A DNA stretch of 36,914 nucleotides from an uncultured Schumannella sp. (GCF_905479755.1 NZ_CAJQNT010000050.1:1-36914), one strand, 5' to 3'; counted from the first letter of the stretch, positions 8,074 to 15,803 are shown. Notes: generated from the sequence alone by a model not told the origin. Numbers and translations: made by a program.

Positions 8074-8149
8074 GACTACCGTTCGGTGTTCATGCTACAT
8101 CGGACTACCGCCAAGTAGTCAACTTGGTACGCACTACCGAACGGTAGTC
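8074..8149 (-). promoter_or_regulatory. hipBA promoter with three phased operators
   Basis: Three related palindromes lie upstream of hipB. Site 1 (8075-8090) is ACTACCG-TT-CGGTGTT, with an imperfect right arm. Site 2 (8103-8120) is GACTAC-N6-GTAGTC. Site 3 (8133-8148) is ACTACCG-AA-CGGTAGT, perfect. Their centres are 8082.5, 8111.5 and 8140.5, exactly 29 bp apart. On the minus strand TTGACT (8117-8122) overlaps site 2 and can serve as the -35 box. TAGCAT downstream is a possible -10 but with a long 19-bp spacer. Binding of HipB or HipBA here would block the promoter. Confidence 0.75.
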
Positions 8150-8393
8150 GGCGACGCAGCCGCGCGCAGATCGCGGCCGGGCGGCGCGAGCGACGCTGCA
8201 CCGCGAAAAGCTCGCGGACCGTGCCGACATCTCCGAACGCACACTCCGGAACTCTTTCGGATACGGCCTCGGCATGACTGCCATCCTTCCAGCGGTGACC
8301 ACGATCACCACAGGTCCGGAGTCACCAAGACCTTCAGTAGTCCCGGTGTCGTTCGGGCTACGATTCGGACCCGACGACAAACTCGGCCGATGA
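8148..8393 (+). pseudogene. possible remnant of an HTH gene
   Basis: An open frame of 82 codons without a usable start encodes, around 8180-8266, a segment RAARATLHREKLADRADIS, then ERTLR, which resembles the HTH of XRE-type regulators (REELAERAGISERTLR-like). The rest resembles nothing I know. The first ATG (8274) lies after the HTH-like part. It overlaps the third hip operator. This is best read as a decayed regulator fragment, and could be chance. Confidence 0.25.
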
Positions 8394-8488
8394 CGCTGTC
8401 GGCCGAAATGCCGACTGTACCGCTCGAAAGGCGCACTTAGCCTCGAGCCGTGAGCAAAGCGAACGTTGCTCACGGATTGGGGAATCGA

Positions 8489-9178
8489 ATGAAGAGTCGA
8501 AAGCTGTCCAGCGCTGCGTTTGCCGTCGTTGCCGTCGCGGTTCTACTGGGCCCGCCCACTGCTGCTGCGGCCTCGGCCGGCAACGCACCGTCGCCCGCAC
8601 CCGAAGAGAAGCAGTTTCTTCCCACGTCTGAGCCCGCTGACCTGTCAACAGACGAAGCCGCGCATCTTGCGGACTACGGCCTCGAGGGAGCTGTCACCGT
8701 TCAGACCGACGAGCAAGGCGCGCATTTTTGCCTCGACGGCGACGGGGACTGGTACTTCACAACGCCGAGCGAGGCGGGCGAAGGAGAGATCAGCCCCATG
8801 TGGTCGGCGACGTTCTGCACCGGAAGCTTCTTCGGCCCGCAGAAGGTGGGTTCTTACTTGGAGTGGGGTGGGCAAAATTCCTGCGGGAGCTCATCGCCGA
8901 ATGGTGTTTACCCGCACTACCTAGACACGATGCTCCGGGATACGTGCCAGGGGAACCTCTGCTGGATTGTGGATAACCTTTGGATCGTTCGCTCGAACAA
9001 CAACTGGTACGGAACCGTTGCTACGGTGGCTGACTCTCGCTACTGCGCGGCCAGCGACGATCGTCGGTACTCGATCGTGGCGTGGCCCACGGTGAAGGGC
9101 ACGAAGTACGGCCCGTTCGTCAGCGGCAGCACGGCCATCAGCGGCTGTCACGTTCACCCTGCCGCGGGTGGTGTCTGA
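8489..9178 (+). CDS. secreted hypothetical protein
   Basis: A 229-residue protein with a Sec-type signal peptide (MKSRK, hydrophobic stretch AAFAVVAVAVLLG, then Ala-rich likely cleavage near residue 30). The mature part has seven cysteines (in FCLDG, FCTG, SCGSS, TCQGNLCW, YCAA and GCH) and many aromatic residues, suggesting a disulphide-stabilised extracellular domain. I do not recognise the family. The start is ATG 8489, preceded by GGGGA; the in-frame start at 8450 would bury the signal peptide. Its third-position GC appears lower than in the island genes, which may mean transfer. A strong hairpin follows it. Confidence 0.7.
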   Translation: MKSRKLSSAAFAVVAVAVLLGPPTAAAASAGNAPSPAPEEKQFLPTSEPADLSTDEAAHLADYGLEGAVTVQTDEQGAHFCLDGDGDWYFTTPSEAGEGEISPMWSATFCTGSFFGPQKVGSYLEWGGQNSCGSSSPNGVYPHYLDTMLRDTCQGNLCWIVDNLWIVRSNNNWYGTVATVADSRYCAASDDRRYSIVAWPTVKGTKYGPFVSGSTAISGCHVHPAAGGV

Positions 9179-9192
9179 GAAAGCTCCATAGT

Positions 9193-9225
9193 GTGGGTGG
9201 GAGCACGTCACGCTCCCACCCACAA
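9193..9225 (+). terminator. strong hairpin terminator
   Basis: Perfect 13-bp arms TGTGGGTGGGAGC (9193-9205) and GCTCCCACCCACA (9213-9225) enclose the loop ACGTCAC. It stands 15 bases behind the secreted-protein stop. There is no U-tract, as is often the case in actinobacteria. Confidence 0.8.
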
Positions 9226-9239
9226 TCGCGAAAGCCAAC

Positions 9240-9518
9240 ATGACTGAATCTGAAAGCCAACTACCCGCGGACGAGCAGCTCGATGAAGCTGAAAAGTCGC
9301 GCGTCGAAGCCCTGGTGAAGTTCGCGCGAGCTTCAGCCAGTGCGTTCCAAGGCGCAATGCACTTTGCAATTCAATCCGAGCAGGCGCTGGCGAGCACGGT
9401 AGCCGCTCTTCAGGCTTCTGGCCTCAGTGTCGATGACGTCGCCTTCCGAGTCGGCCTAGCGCGCGAGACGGTTGAGCGCCTCCAGGACGGGACTCTGGTT
9501 ACTCATCGACTGATTTGA
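9240..9518 (+). CDS. small HTH-like hypothetical protein
   Basis: A 92-residue, almost entirely helical protein. An acidic N-terminus and a long amphipathic helix (KSRVEALVKFARASASAF) precede a C-terminal segment, GLSVDDVAFRVGLARETVE, that fits a helix-turn-helix. It could be a small DNA-binding or dimeric adaptor protein; I do not recognise the family. The start ATG 9240 has only a weak GAAAG upstream. The gene lies behind the terminator of the secreted protein, so it needs its own promoter or read-through. Confidence 0.6.
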   Translation: MTESESQLPADEQLDEAEKSRVEALVKFARASASAFQGAMHFAIQSEQALASTVAALQASGLSVDDVAFRVGLARETVERLQDGTLVTHRLI

Positions 9519-9918
9519 CGACGAACAGGCAACGACCACGACATGCAAGGTGGCGACCAAGATCGTCCTATGTACTCTTGACCAGGTCAGCGGCTAACTC
9601 TTTGATCCGCCCCCGCCGAGAACGACAGTGGGGCTACTCGCGTTTCACCCGTTCGGCCCACGGACCGCCGAAACGGGCCGGCCGGGCGACTGCGGAGCCC
9701 GCACCCGCCCGGTTAGCGCGCATCCACGCGAATAATCCGGACCCCGGAACCAAAAGTGGGCCGCCCAGACCCTGTTCTCTGGACACCAATCTGGACGACC
9801 CTTTGGAGGGGCCGACAGAATCTGTCCCCTACTGGCTCCCCGAACGCGCTCCCCGCGCCCGGGGCCCCTCGCCAGCGGGGGCCCACCTGCTCGCAGGTGC
9901 GAACCACCACGCCAGAGC
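9519..9918. other. non-coding interval with GC-rich hairpins
   Basis: About 400 bases without a credible gene. A perfect hairpin CACCTG-CTCG-CAGGTG is at 9884-9899, and GGGGCCCC/GGGGGCCC pairs lie just before it. An open frame running right from 9756 ends in GLTGFEPATP, the well-known artefact of reading a tRNA gene antisense. Confidence 0.5.
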
Positions 9919-9958
9919 AAATGAGAAGAGCCGCCCCGAAGGACGGCTCTTCTCATTT
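9919..9958 (-). terminator. terminator downstream of tRNA-Pro fragment
   Basis: Arms AAATGAGAAGAGCCG (9919-9933) and CGGCTCTTCTCATTT (9944-9958) pair perfectly over 15 bp around a 10-base loop. A-rich sequence on one side and T-rich on the other give U-runs in both directions. It directly abuts the CCA end of the tRNA fragment, as native tRNA terminators do. Confidence 0.85.
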
Positions 9959-10002
9959 GGTCGGGCTGACAGGATTTGAACCTGCGACCCCTTGACCCCC
10001 AG
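9958..10002 (-). other. tRNA-Pro(GGG) 3' fragment, putative attachment site
   Basis: On the minus strand, 45 bases run from the anticodon loop CTGGGGG through TCAAG (3' side of the anticodon stem), a T-arm GCAGGTTCAAATCCTGT, and the acceptor strand CAGCCCG to ACCA. The 5' half (which should begin CGGGCTG) is absent; the sequence right of 10002 does not continue the tRNA. Such fragments arise when an integrative element recombines into a tRNA gene within the anticodon loop. The native terminator follows the fragment on the left, so the inserted element should lie to the right, with an intact tRNA-Pro at its far end. Confidence 0.8.
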
Positions 10003-10053
10003 GTGCCCAAACGGCGCGATTCGAGCTGCGAACCGCGTAATTCGGGGGCTCAG

Positions 10054-10114
10054 ATCATGCAGAGCAGGTCATGCGATGCATGGTTTGCATGATTCTGGTC
10101 CCCTTTTGGTCCCC
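10054..10114. promoter_or_regulatory. possible integrase/excisionase binding sites
   Basis: Next to the tRNA fragment there is an inverted repeat ATCATGCA (10054-10061)/TGCATGAT (10086-10093). Two direct copies of TGGTCCCC (10096-10103 and 10107-10114) stand 11 bp, one helical turn, apart. Short direct repeats of this kind near an att core are typical arm-type sites of tyrosine integrases. No integrase gene is in the window, so this is inference from position and spacing. Confidence 0.4.
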
Positions 10115-10367
10115 CTCGTCGGGATCTTACGGAGGCCCATCAAAGGCGATCAGTTGCGAGGATGACACTCGCCCAGCTCGAGGACTTCGCCCATGGACGG
10201 GACGACAGCGAGATCGTCGGAATCGACGTCGGAGAGCGAGAGACACAAGATATCAAGCCCCCTAGCGCGGACCACCAGCTGATCGTGGGTGCGCTCTCGG
10301 CCCGCTGCCGCGACGCCTCGCACGGAATTCGGGTGCACGACGACGAAGCAGCGGCCCAGGGTTCCCC
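10115..10367. other. interval without a confident gene
   Basis: About 250 bases between the att region and the acyl-CoA synthetase promoter. Short frames on both strands (for example 10162-10371 plus and 10150-10338 minus) show no recognisable family, no ribosome-binding site, and mutually conflicting overlap. It may contain debris from the element end. Confidence 0.4.
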
Positions 10368-10423
10368 TTGATCTGTCTGTTCTGAGCGACTACCGTTGCA
10401 ACGGATTTTAGACAACGTTGTCT
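10368..10423 (+). promoter_or_regulatory. promoter and LacI-type operator for acyl-CoA synthetase
   Basis: TTGATC (10368-10373), a 17-bp spacer and TACCGT (10391-10396) make a good sigma-70-type promoter. The palindrome AGACAACGTTGTCT (10410-10423) lies just downstream of the expected start of transcription and identifies this gene as part of the island regulon. A second perfect palindrome, CCGTTGCAACGG (10393-10404), overlaps the -10 and start region, with its centre 18 bp from the operator centre. Confidence 0.8.
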
Positions 10424-10438
10424 CGTGAAAGGCTCCAC

Positions 10439-12043
10439 ATGCACGGACTGAATACACCCCTCACCCCGCTTCGTTTTCTCGAGCGCGCAACCGAGGTGCA
10501 CCCACGGCGCCTCGCCGTCGTTGACGGTGATCGTCGCTTCGACTACAGCGAGCTCTCGACCCTGGTCACCCGCTTCGCCCGCGCTCTGCAGGCGTCCGGT
10601 ATCCGGCGCAACGACCGCGTCGCGTTCATCGGTCTCAACACGGCGGAGCTGCTTGCCGCACACTTCGCGGTTCCACTCGCCGGGGGCGTCCTCGTGGCCA
10701 TCAATACCCGACTCTCAGCGGAAGAAGTGGCCTACATCTGCGACCACTCGGGCGCGAGCATCCTGATCGGAGATTCAGATCTGCTGGCACCACTCGCGAC
10801 ACTCGCACCACAACTGCGAAGCGTCCGCGAGATCATCAAGCGCAATGCGCACATAGGAGTTGACCCGGAATCGACGTCCTTTGACGAGCTGCTGGCACGC
10901 GGCGACGACCGACAGTTGCCGTGGACCACAGACGATGAGAACAGCCCCATCTCGATCAACTACACCTCCGGCACCACGGGACGCCCGAAGGGTGTAACGT
11001 TCACGCATCGCGGCGCTTACCTGAACGCACTCGCGGAGGTCTACCACCAGGGATTCGGTGACGGAACTCGATACCTCTGGACGCTGCCGATGTTCCACTG
11101 CAACGGCTGGTGCACCACCTGGGGCATTGTCGCGGTCGCCGGGCTCTCGGTGTGCCTTCCTGAGGTGCGGGGTCCGGAGATCTGGCGGCTGATCGACGAG
11201 CATCGGGTCGACCATCTGTGCGGGGCACCGACCGTGCTGTCCGTCATCGCCGCGGCTCCGCAGGCGCATCCACTCGATCACGCCGTCACTCTCTCGACAG
11301 CCGGGGCGCCGCCCACCCCGGCGCTTATCGGCCGGGTGCGCGCCCTCGGCGCCGAGGTGATTCACCTCTACGGTCTCACCGAGACGTACGGTCCGTGCAC
11401 AGTGAGCGAACGCACCGACGAGTGGGCCGAGTTCGATGACGACGAGCTGTGCATTCGCATCGCTCGCCAAGGGGTGGGCATGCTCACCGCCGAGCGCATC
11501 CGCGTCGTGCGATCGGGACTCAGCGCTACGGGCGGACTGGATGATGTCACTCCCGACGGAGTCGAGATGGGCGAAATAGTCATGCGGGGCAACTCGGTGA
11601 TGCTCGGTTATCACGATGATCCCGAGGCAACAGCGAAGGCGTTCCTGGGTGGCTGGTTCCATTCCGGGGACCTCGGAGTTATGAACCCCGACGGCACGGT
11701 CCAGCTGCTCGACCGATCGAAGGACATCATCATCTCGGGAGGCGAAAACGTCTCGACGATCGAAGTCGAGCAGGCACTCGCTAGCCACCCGGCAGTCTTC
11801 GAAGTCGCGGTGATCGCGGTCCCCGACGAACACTGGGGCGAGCGTCCGCGAGCTTACGTCGTACTCGCGGCAGGAGCGGATCCGGATGCCGACGCGCTCA
11901 TCGAGCATGTGCGTGGCAAGCTCGCGCGGTTCAAGGCCCCGCGGGAAGTCGCGTTCGTCGAGAGCATCCCAAAGACATCGACGGGTAAGGTGCGCAAGAA
12001 CGAACTGCGTGCCAGCGCACTCGCAGAGGCCACCGTCGGTTGA
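10439..12043 (+). CDS. AMP-dependent acyl-CoA synthetase
   Basis: A 534-residue member of the acyl-adenylate-forming (ANL) superfamily that activates a carboxylic acid with ATP and CoA. Visible motifs: P-loop YTSGTTGRPKG (175-185), LPMFHCNGW, YGLTETYG, GWFHSGDLG, the hinge DRSKDIIISGGENVS, and the catalytic lysine in KTSTGKVRKNE near the C-terminus. Length and sequence type fit medium-/long-chain or aryl acyl-CoA ligases, not acetyl-CoA synthetase (about 650 aa). The acid is unknown. The start is ATG 10439 with GAAAGG upstream; the earlier frame start lies inside the operator. It converges with the FAD/Fe-S dehydrogenase, with 2 bp between the stops, and shares the island operator. Confidence 0.9.
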   Translation: MHGLNTPLTPLRFLERATEVHPRRLAVVDGDRRFDYSELSTLVTRFARALQASGIRRNDRVAFIGLNTAELLAAHFAVPLAGGVLVAINTRLSAEEVAYICDHSGASILIGDSDLLAPLATLAPQLRSVREIIKRNAHIGVDPESTSFDELLARGDDRQLPWTTDDENSPISINYTSGTTGRPKGVTFTHRGAYLNALAEVYHQGFGDGTRYLWTLPMFHCNGWCTTWGIVAVAGLSVCLPEVRGPEIWRLIDEHRVDHLCGAPTVLSVIAAAPQAHPLDHAVTLSTAGAPPTPALIGRVRALGAEVIHLYGLTETYGPCTVSERTDEWAEFDDDELCIRIARQGVGMLTAERIRVVRSGLSATGGLDDVTPDGVEMGEIVMRGNSVMLGYHDDPEATAKAFLGGWFHSGDLGVMNPDGTVQLLDRSKDIIISGGENVSTIEVEQALASHPAVFEVAVIAVPDEHWGERPRAYVVLAAGADPDADALIEHVRGKLARFKAPREVAFVESIPKTSTGKVRKNELRASALAEATVG

Positions 12044-12045
12044 GC

Positions 12046-14847
12046 TCAGCGTGTGGCAGACTCCGCGAGCTCGAGGATGTGTAGGTACGTCGATCCCGTG
12101 GCACGAGACATCCCGAGTTCACACGTCCGATTGGTGGAGGCATAGGCTGCGTACGGGCGCGCACCGACCTCGGACGCCTCCCGCTCCGTCGCCGACGCGG
12201 TGAGTTCCGGATGCAGCATCCCCCTGTCACCGGCAAAGCCGCAGCATCCCCACTCTTCAGGCACTATCGCATCGTCGGAGATCGCTCGCGCGATCCCGAT
12301 GAGTGCATCGTTGATCCCCAGCTGGGTCGACGAGCACGTCGGATGAATCGCTATCGACGCCATGGGCTCCGTCACCGTGAGTGCACTCATCACGCGGTCA
12401 TGGACGAACTGCACCGAGTCCACGAACCGCAGCGTAGAGTACGGGCCAGTCTGGGCATTCGCCGCCATCCTCTCGAGCCCCTCCGTGCAGGATGAGGCGT
12501 CACACACGATAGGGAGCTCTCCGTTCCGACTCGCCTCCCACAGCATCTTCAGGGTCCGAGCAGCCATGATGTGATGGCCGTCCGCGAAACCCTTCGACTT
12601 CCATGGGGTGCCGCAGCACGCGGCCGCGATGCCCGTGGGAATCGAGACTGCCACACCAGCTCTCTCACACAGCGCGAGGAAAGCCTCACCGACGCCGCCC
12701 TTCGAACTCCCGCCAGAGAACATCGTTCCGGTGCACGACGGGAAGTAGACGGCTTCGGCAGCCGCCTCCTCACGGGCGACGCGACGAACACCGCCGGCGG
12801 GCAGGTCGTCGCTGTACTGCGGGACCGTGTCAGCCCCCAGCATGCGGCGCCCGAGGGAGGTCGCGAGTGAGACGAGAGCGCCGGGCATCCGATCCGCAAC
12901 GCTCAAGGCAACAGACGCCACAGAAGTACCTGCGCCCCATCCCACGGCTGCGGCCTTCCATCCAGCTTTCGCGAGCCGACCCTGGTTCTCCGCTCGCAGC
13001 CGCCGGACGAGGTCGCCGGTGTTGATACTCACGGGACACGCGACCTGGCACATGCCGTCGACGGCGCATGTGTCGATCCCCTCGTAGTCGTAGTCGCGAC
13101 TGAGCTCGTCGAGCAGCGCAGTGTCGCCGCTCAGCTCCGCGTTCCGCATCTCGCGACGCACGACGATCCGCTGGCGCGGGGTGAGCGTGATGTCCTTGCT
13201 GGGGCATGCCGGCTCGCAATAGCCGCACTCGACGCAGCGGTCGACCTCGGACTCCACCGTTGGGACCAGTTTGAGGTTGTCAAGGTAGGACGCAGCACTG
13301 TCGGACAGCACGACTCCAGGGTTGAGGAGCCCCTGCGGGTCGAAGAGCCTCTTGACCTCGAGCATCACCTCGTAGAGTTCGTCACCGTACTGCCTGCGTA
13401 CGAATGGCGCCATGATGCGTCCCGTTCCGTGCTCGGCCTTGAGAGACCCGCCCTGGGACAGCACGAGGTCGACCATGTCCTCGGTGAAACGCTGGTAGCG
13501 CTCGAGGCTGGACGCCTCGTCGAACCGCTCATTGAGCATGAAGTGGATGTTGCCGTCCTTGGCGTGGCCGAAGATCACGCTGTCCTCGTAGCCGTGGAGT
13601 TCGAAAAGCTCGACGAGTCGCTCACACGTGGCCAGCAGCGCCGCGACTGGTACGACGATGTCTTCGAGGAGGGCGGTCGTGCCTGATGGTCGCGCACCCG
13701 CCACGGAGGTGAAGAGCCCTTTTCGGATATGCCAGAGTGCGCCACGCTCATTGGGATCAGAGGTGAACACCAACGGGGAGACGACCTCGAGGGCACCGAG
13801 CACACTCGACGCCGCCTCGTGCTGAGCTGCGAGTTCGTCCGCGTCGCTCGACTGATACTCGAGCAGGAGCGCTGCGTGGCCGTCGACGCGTAGCGTGCGC
13901 AGTGCGTCCATCGCACCCTCCAGCTGCTGAGCGACGCGGAGGGAGGCGGCGTCCATGAGCTCGATCGTCGCCAGACCCGACGCGACGAGAGCGGGAAGCG
14001 CTGCGGTCGCTGCGCTCAGCGATGAGAATATCGCGAGTCCGGTGAGCGCAAGGGACGGCAGCTCGACAGTGCGGAACGTCGCTTCGGCAACGAAGCCGAG
14101 AGTTCCCTCGCTGCCGATCATGAGCCGGGCAAGCAGCTGGGATGGGCTGTCGTGGTCGAGAAACGCGTTGACGCCGTACCCCATGGTGTTCTTCATCGAG
14201 AACTGACGTCGCAGCGTATCGACCGAGTGCGGGTTCGATCGCACCCGATCGCGAAGCGCAAGCAGACCGTTGTACAGGGCTGGCTCCTGCGCGTGGAGGA
14301 GCTTATCCGCGTCCGGCGACGCCGTGTCAATGATCGTGCCGCTCGGTAGCACTGCGACGAGGGACTCGAGCGTGCGGTAGGTGTTCTGCTCCGTTCCGCA
14401 CGCCATCCCGCTCGAGTTGTTGGCGACCACGCCGCCGATCGTGCAGGCTACCTCGCTCGCCGGATCGGGACCGAGCTTGCGTCCATGCCGAGCGAGTCCG
14501 ACGTTAGCTCGGCGCACGGTGACGCCGGGTTGGACTCGCAGTCGCGCGCCGGCGTCGAGCACCGTCATCTCGCGGAACGACGACCGGGTGTCGACGAGGA
14601 TCCCTCCTGTCACGCCCTGGCCGCTGAGGCTGGTACCGCCCGAACGGAACGTGATCGGGACACCCGCCCGCGCACTCGCGGCGAACACCGCCGCCACATC
14701 GGCGGCAGAGGAAGGACTCGCCACCCCGGAAGGCACAAGGAGGTAGTGGGAAGCGTCGTGCGCACGTGCGAGCAGATCGATCGAGCGTTCGGAGCCACGG
14801 ATCCCACCCTCATCGAGCTCCGCCAGCAGCCGCTGGGAAGCGGTCAC
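12046..14847 (-). CDS. FAD- and Fe-S-containing D-2-hydroxyacid (D-lactate type) dehydrogenase
   Basis: A 933-residue fusion. The N-terminal half is an FAD-linked oxidase of the GlcD/Dld type (SGGTSLSGQG about 69-78, then CTIGGVVANNSSG about 135-147, and C-terminal GHAKDGNIHF). The C-terminal half is a GlpC/LldE-like iron-sulphur part with CVECGYCEPACP (Cys538, 541, 544, 548), CAVDGMCQVACP (Cys594, 600, 604), and two CCG motifs (CCGTPW, CCGFAG). Such proteins oxidise D-lactate or related 2-hydroxyacids and pass electrons to the membrane chain. GTG 14847 overlaps the stop of the truncated lacI by 4 bp, so it should be translated from the operator at 15804. Its role in a sugar island is not obvious. 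Confidence 0.88.
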   Translation of the reverse strand: MTASQRLLAELDEGGIRGSERSIDLLARAHDASHYLLVPSGVASPSSAADVAAVFAASARAGVPITFRSGGTSLSGQGVTGGILVDTRSSFREMTVLDAGARLRVQPGVTVRRANVGLARHGRKLGPDPASEVACTIGGVVANNSSGMACGTEQNTYRTLESLVAVLPSGTIIDTASPDADKLLHAQEPALYNGLLALRDRVRSNPHSVDTLRRQFSMKNTMGYGVNAFLDHDSPSQLLARLMIGSEGTLGFVAEATFRTVELPSLALTGLAIFSSLSAATAALPALVASGLATIELMDAASLRVAQQLEGAMDALRTLRVDGHAALLLEYQSSDADELAAQHEAASSVLGALEVVSPLVFTSDPNERGALWHIRKGLFTSVAGARPSGTTALLEDIVVPVAALLATCERLVELFELHGYEDSVIFGHAKDGNIHFMLNERFDEASSLERYQRFTEDMVDLVLSQGGSLKAEHGTGRIMAPFVRRQYGDELYEVMLEVKRLFDPQGLLNPGVVLSDSAASYLDNLKLVPTVESEVDRCVECGYCEPACPSKDITLTPRQRIVVRREMRNAELSGDTALLDELSRDYDYEGIDTCAVDGMCQVACPVSINTGDLVRRLRAENQGRLAKAGWKAAAVGWGAGTSVASVALSVADRMPGALVSLATSLGRRMLGADTVPQYSDDLPAGGVRRVAREEAAAEAVYFPSCTGTMFSGGSSKGGVGEAFLALCERAGVAVSIPTGIAAACCGTPWKSKGFADGHHIMAARTLKMLWEASRNGELPIVCDASSCTEGLERMAANAQTGPYSTLRFVDSVQFVHDRVMSALTVTEPMASIAIHPTCSSTQLGINDALIGIARAISDDAIVPEEWGCCGFAGDRGMLHPELTASATEREASEVGARPYAAYASTNRTCELGMSRATGSTYLHILELAESATR

Positions 14848-15545
14848 CTCGAGGCCGCCGGCCAGCTTCCACCGCGGATGACGAGCCAGGTGGGGAGCAA
14901 CTCGCGTCGCGGTTCGGAGTTGTCACCGTCGATGCGTTCGAACAGCCAAGATACTGCGGCCGTCAGCCCCGCGAGTCGCTCGCGCATGGTGAAGATGTCG
15001 AGCGAGTCGAGGAGCACGCCGATTCGGCGGTGGCCCGCGCTGACAAGCTGCTCGGCGGCGGCGACAGCGCCTCCTCTATTGTCGACGAGGATCGCATCGG
15101 ACGAGAGCCCAATGCCGGGGCGGTCGACGAAGTCGACCGGGATCCCGAGGTCGACTTCTGCCTTGATCAGGCCGCTCACGCGGCGTTGGCAGAGGTCGAG
15201 GGCGGTGCTGCGCTCGACCTCGACGTCTTGCTCCGAACTCGGAATGATCACGTGGACCTCGCGCTCTCGCAACACCGCGGCGATCGCGCTCGACAACGTC
15301 GAGTAGAACGCGTTCGCGAGATCGGCGGTGATCAGCCCGATGGTCTTCGTCTCGGTGCCCGACCGAAGGCTCGCGGCGACATCGTTGCGACGGAAGCCGA
15401 GCTTGCGGATCGACTCGAAAACCTTTTTCGTCAGGGCGGGGTCAACGGTGGCGACCTGATTCACCACACGCGAGACCGTCTGAAGGCTTACGCCCGCATC
15501 GGCCGCCACATCCATCATGGTGGGGCGACCACCCGGCTGTGCCAT
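14844..15545 (-). CDS. truncated LacI family regulator (decayed paralogue)
   Basis: A 233-residue relative of the intact LacI-type regulator at 28379-29419. The N-terminal HTH (PTMMDVAADAGVSLQTVSR) and hinge (NDVAASLRSG) are complete. Compared with the paralogue, two in-frame deletions are clear. About 11 residues are lost after RRVSGLI, and about 94 after FTMRERLAG, removing most of the C-terminal effector-binding lobe; the last 25 residues match again. Position 18 of the HTH (LacI numbering), a specificity residue, is Gln here and Lys in the paralogue. ATG 15545 has GGAAGAGG upstream. It could still bind DNA without sensing a ligand, or be a dead relic kept by coupling to the dehydrogenase. 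Confidence 0.8.
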   Translation of the reverse strand: MAQPGGRPTMMDVAADAGVSLQTVSRVVNQVATVDPALTKKVFESIRKLGFRRNDVAASLRSGTETKTIGLITADLANAFYSTLSSAIAAVLREREVHVIIPSSEQDVEVERSTALDLCQRRVSGLIKAEVDLGIPVDFVDRPGIGLSSDAILVDNRGGAVAAAEQLVSAGHRRIGVLLDSLDIFTMRERLAGLTAAVSWLFERIDGDNSEPRRELLPTWLVIRGGSWPAASR

Positions 15546-15599
15546 CTGCGCCTCTTCCCAAACGGACGGCGAGAGTTCAGCAACGGCATGACAGGCGAG

Positions 15600-15767
15600 C
15601 GCGTTGAGCCCGATCCGGTCATCGGCCGCGAGCGTCGTCGTGGACACCCTCCAGTCCTCGGGGACGTAGTCGCCATCGGTGACGCATCCCCGGGAGCGGG
15701 CGATGAGAGCGCCCCCTCGGTAGCGCCTGTCCCGTTGTTGGTTGACTTCGAGTGCTATCGGCTGCAC
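15600..15767 (-). pseudogene. manA 5' remnant upstream of truncated lacI
   Basis: From GTG 15767, about 55 codons resemble the N-terminus of the island ManA (29416-30420): VQPIALEVNQQRDRRYRGGA here against VQPFVLGPNQPRDRFYRGGA there, and VPEDWRVSTTT against VPEDWVASTTS. After about 15600 the similarity stops. The frame continues without a stop into the truncated lacI, so a fused 307-residue product is formally possible. Order and orientation (operator, manA, lacI) copy the intact unit, showing that this is a partial duplication with most of manA deleted. Confidence 0.75.
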
Positions 15768-15803
15768 GTTCACTACACTCTCTTTCGACTGCCCGGCATG
15801 TCC

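Noticed and set aside
9756-9995. Plus-strand frame ending in GLTGFEPATP
   Set aside because: An antisense-tRNA artefact; it overlaps the terminator and the tRNA-Pro fragment.
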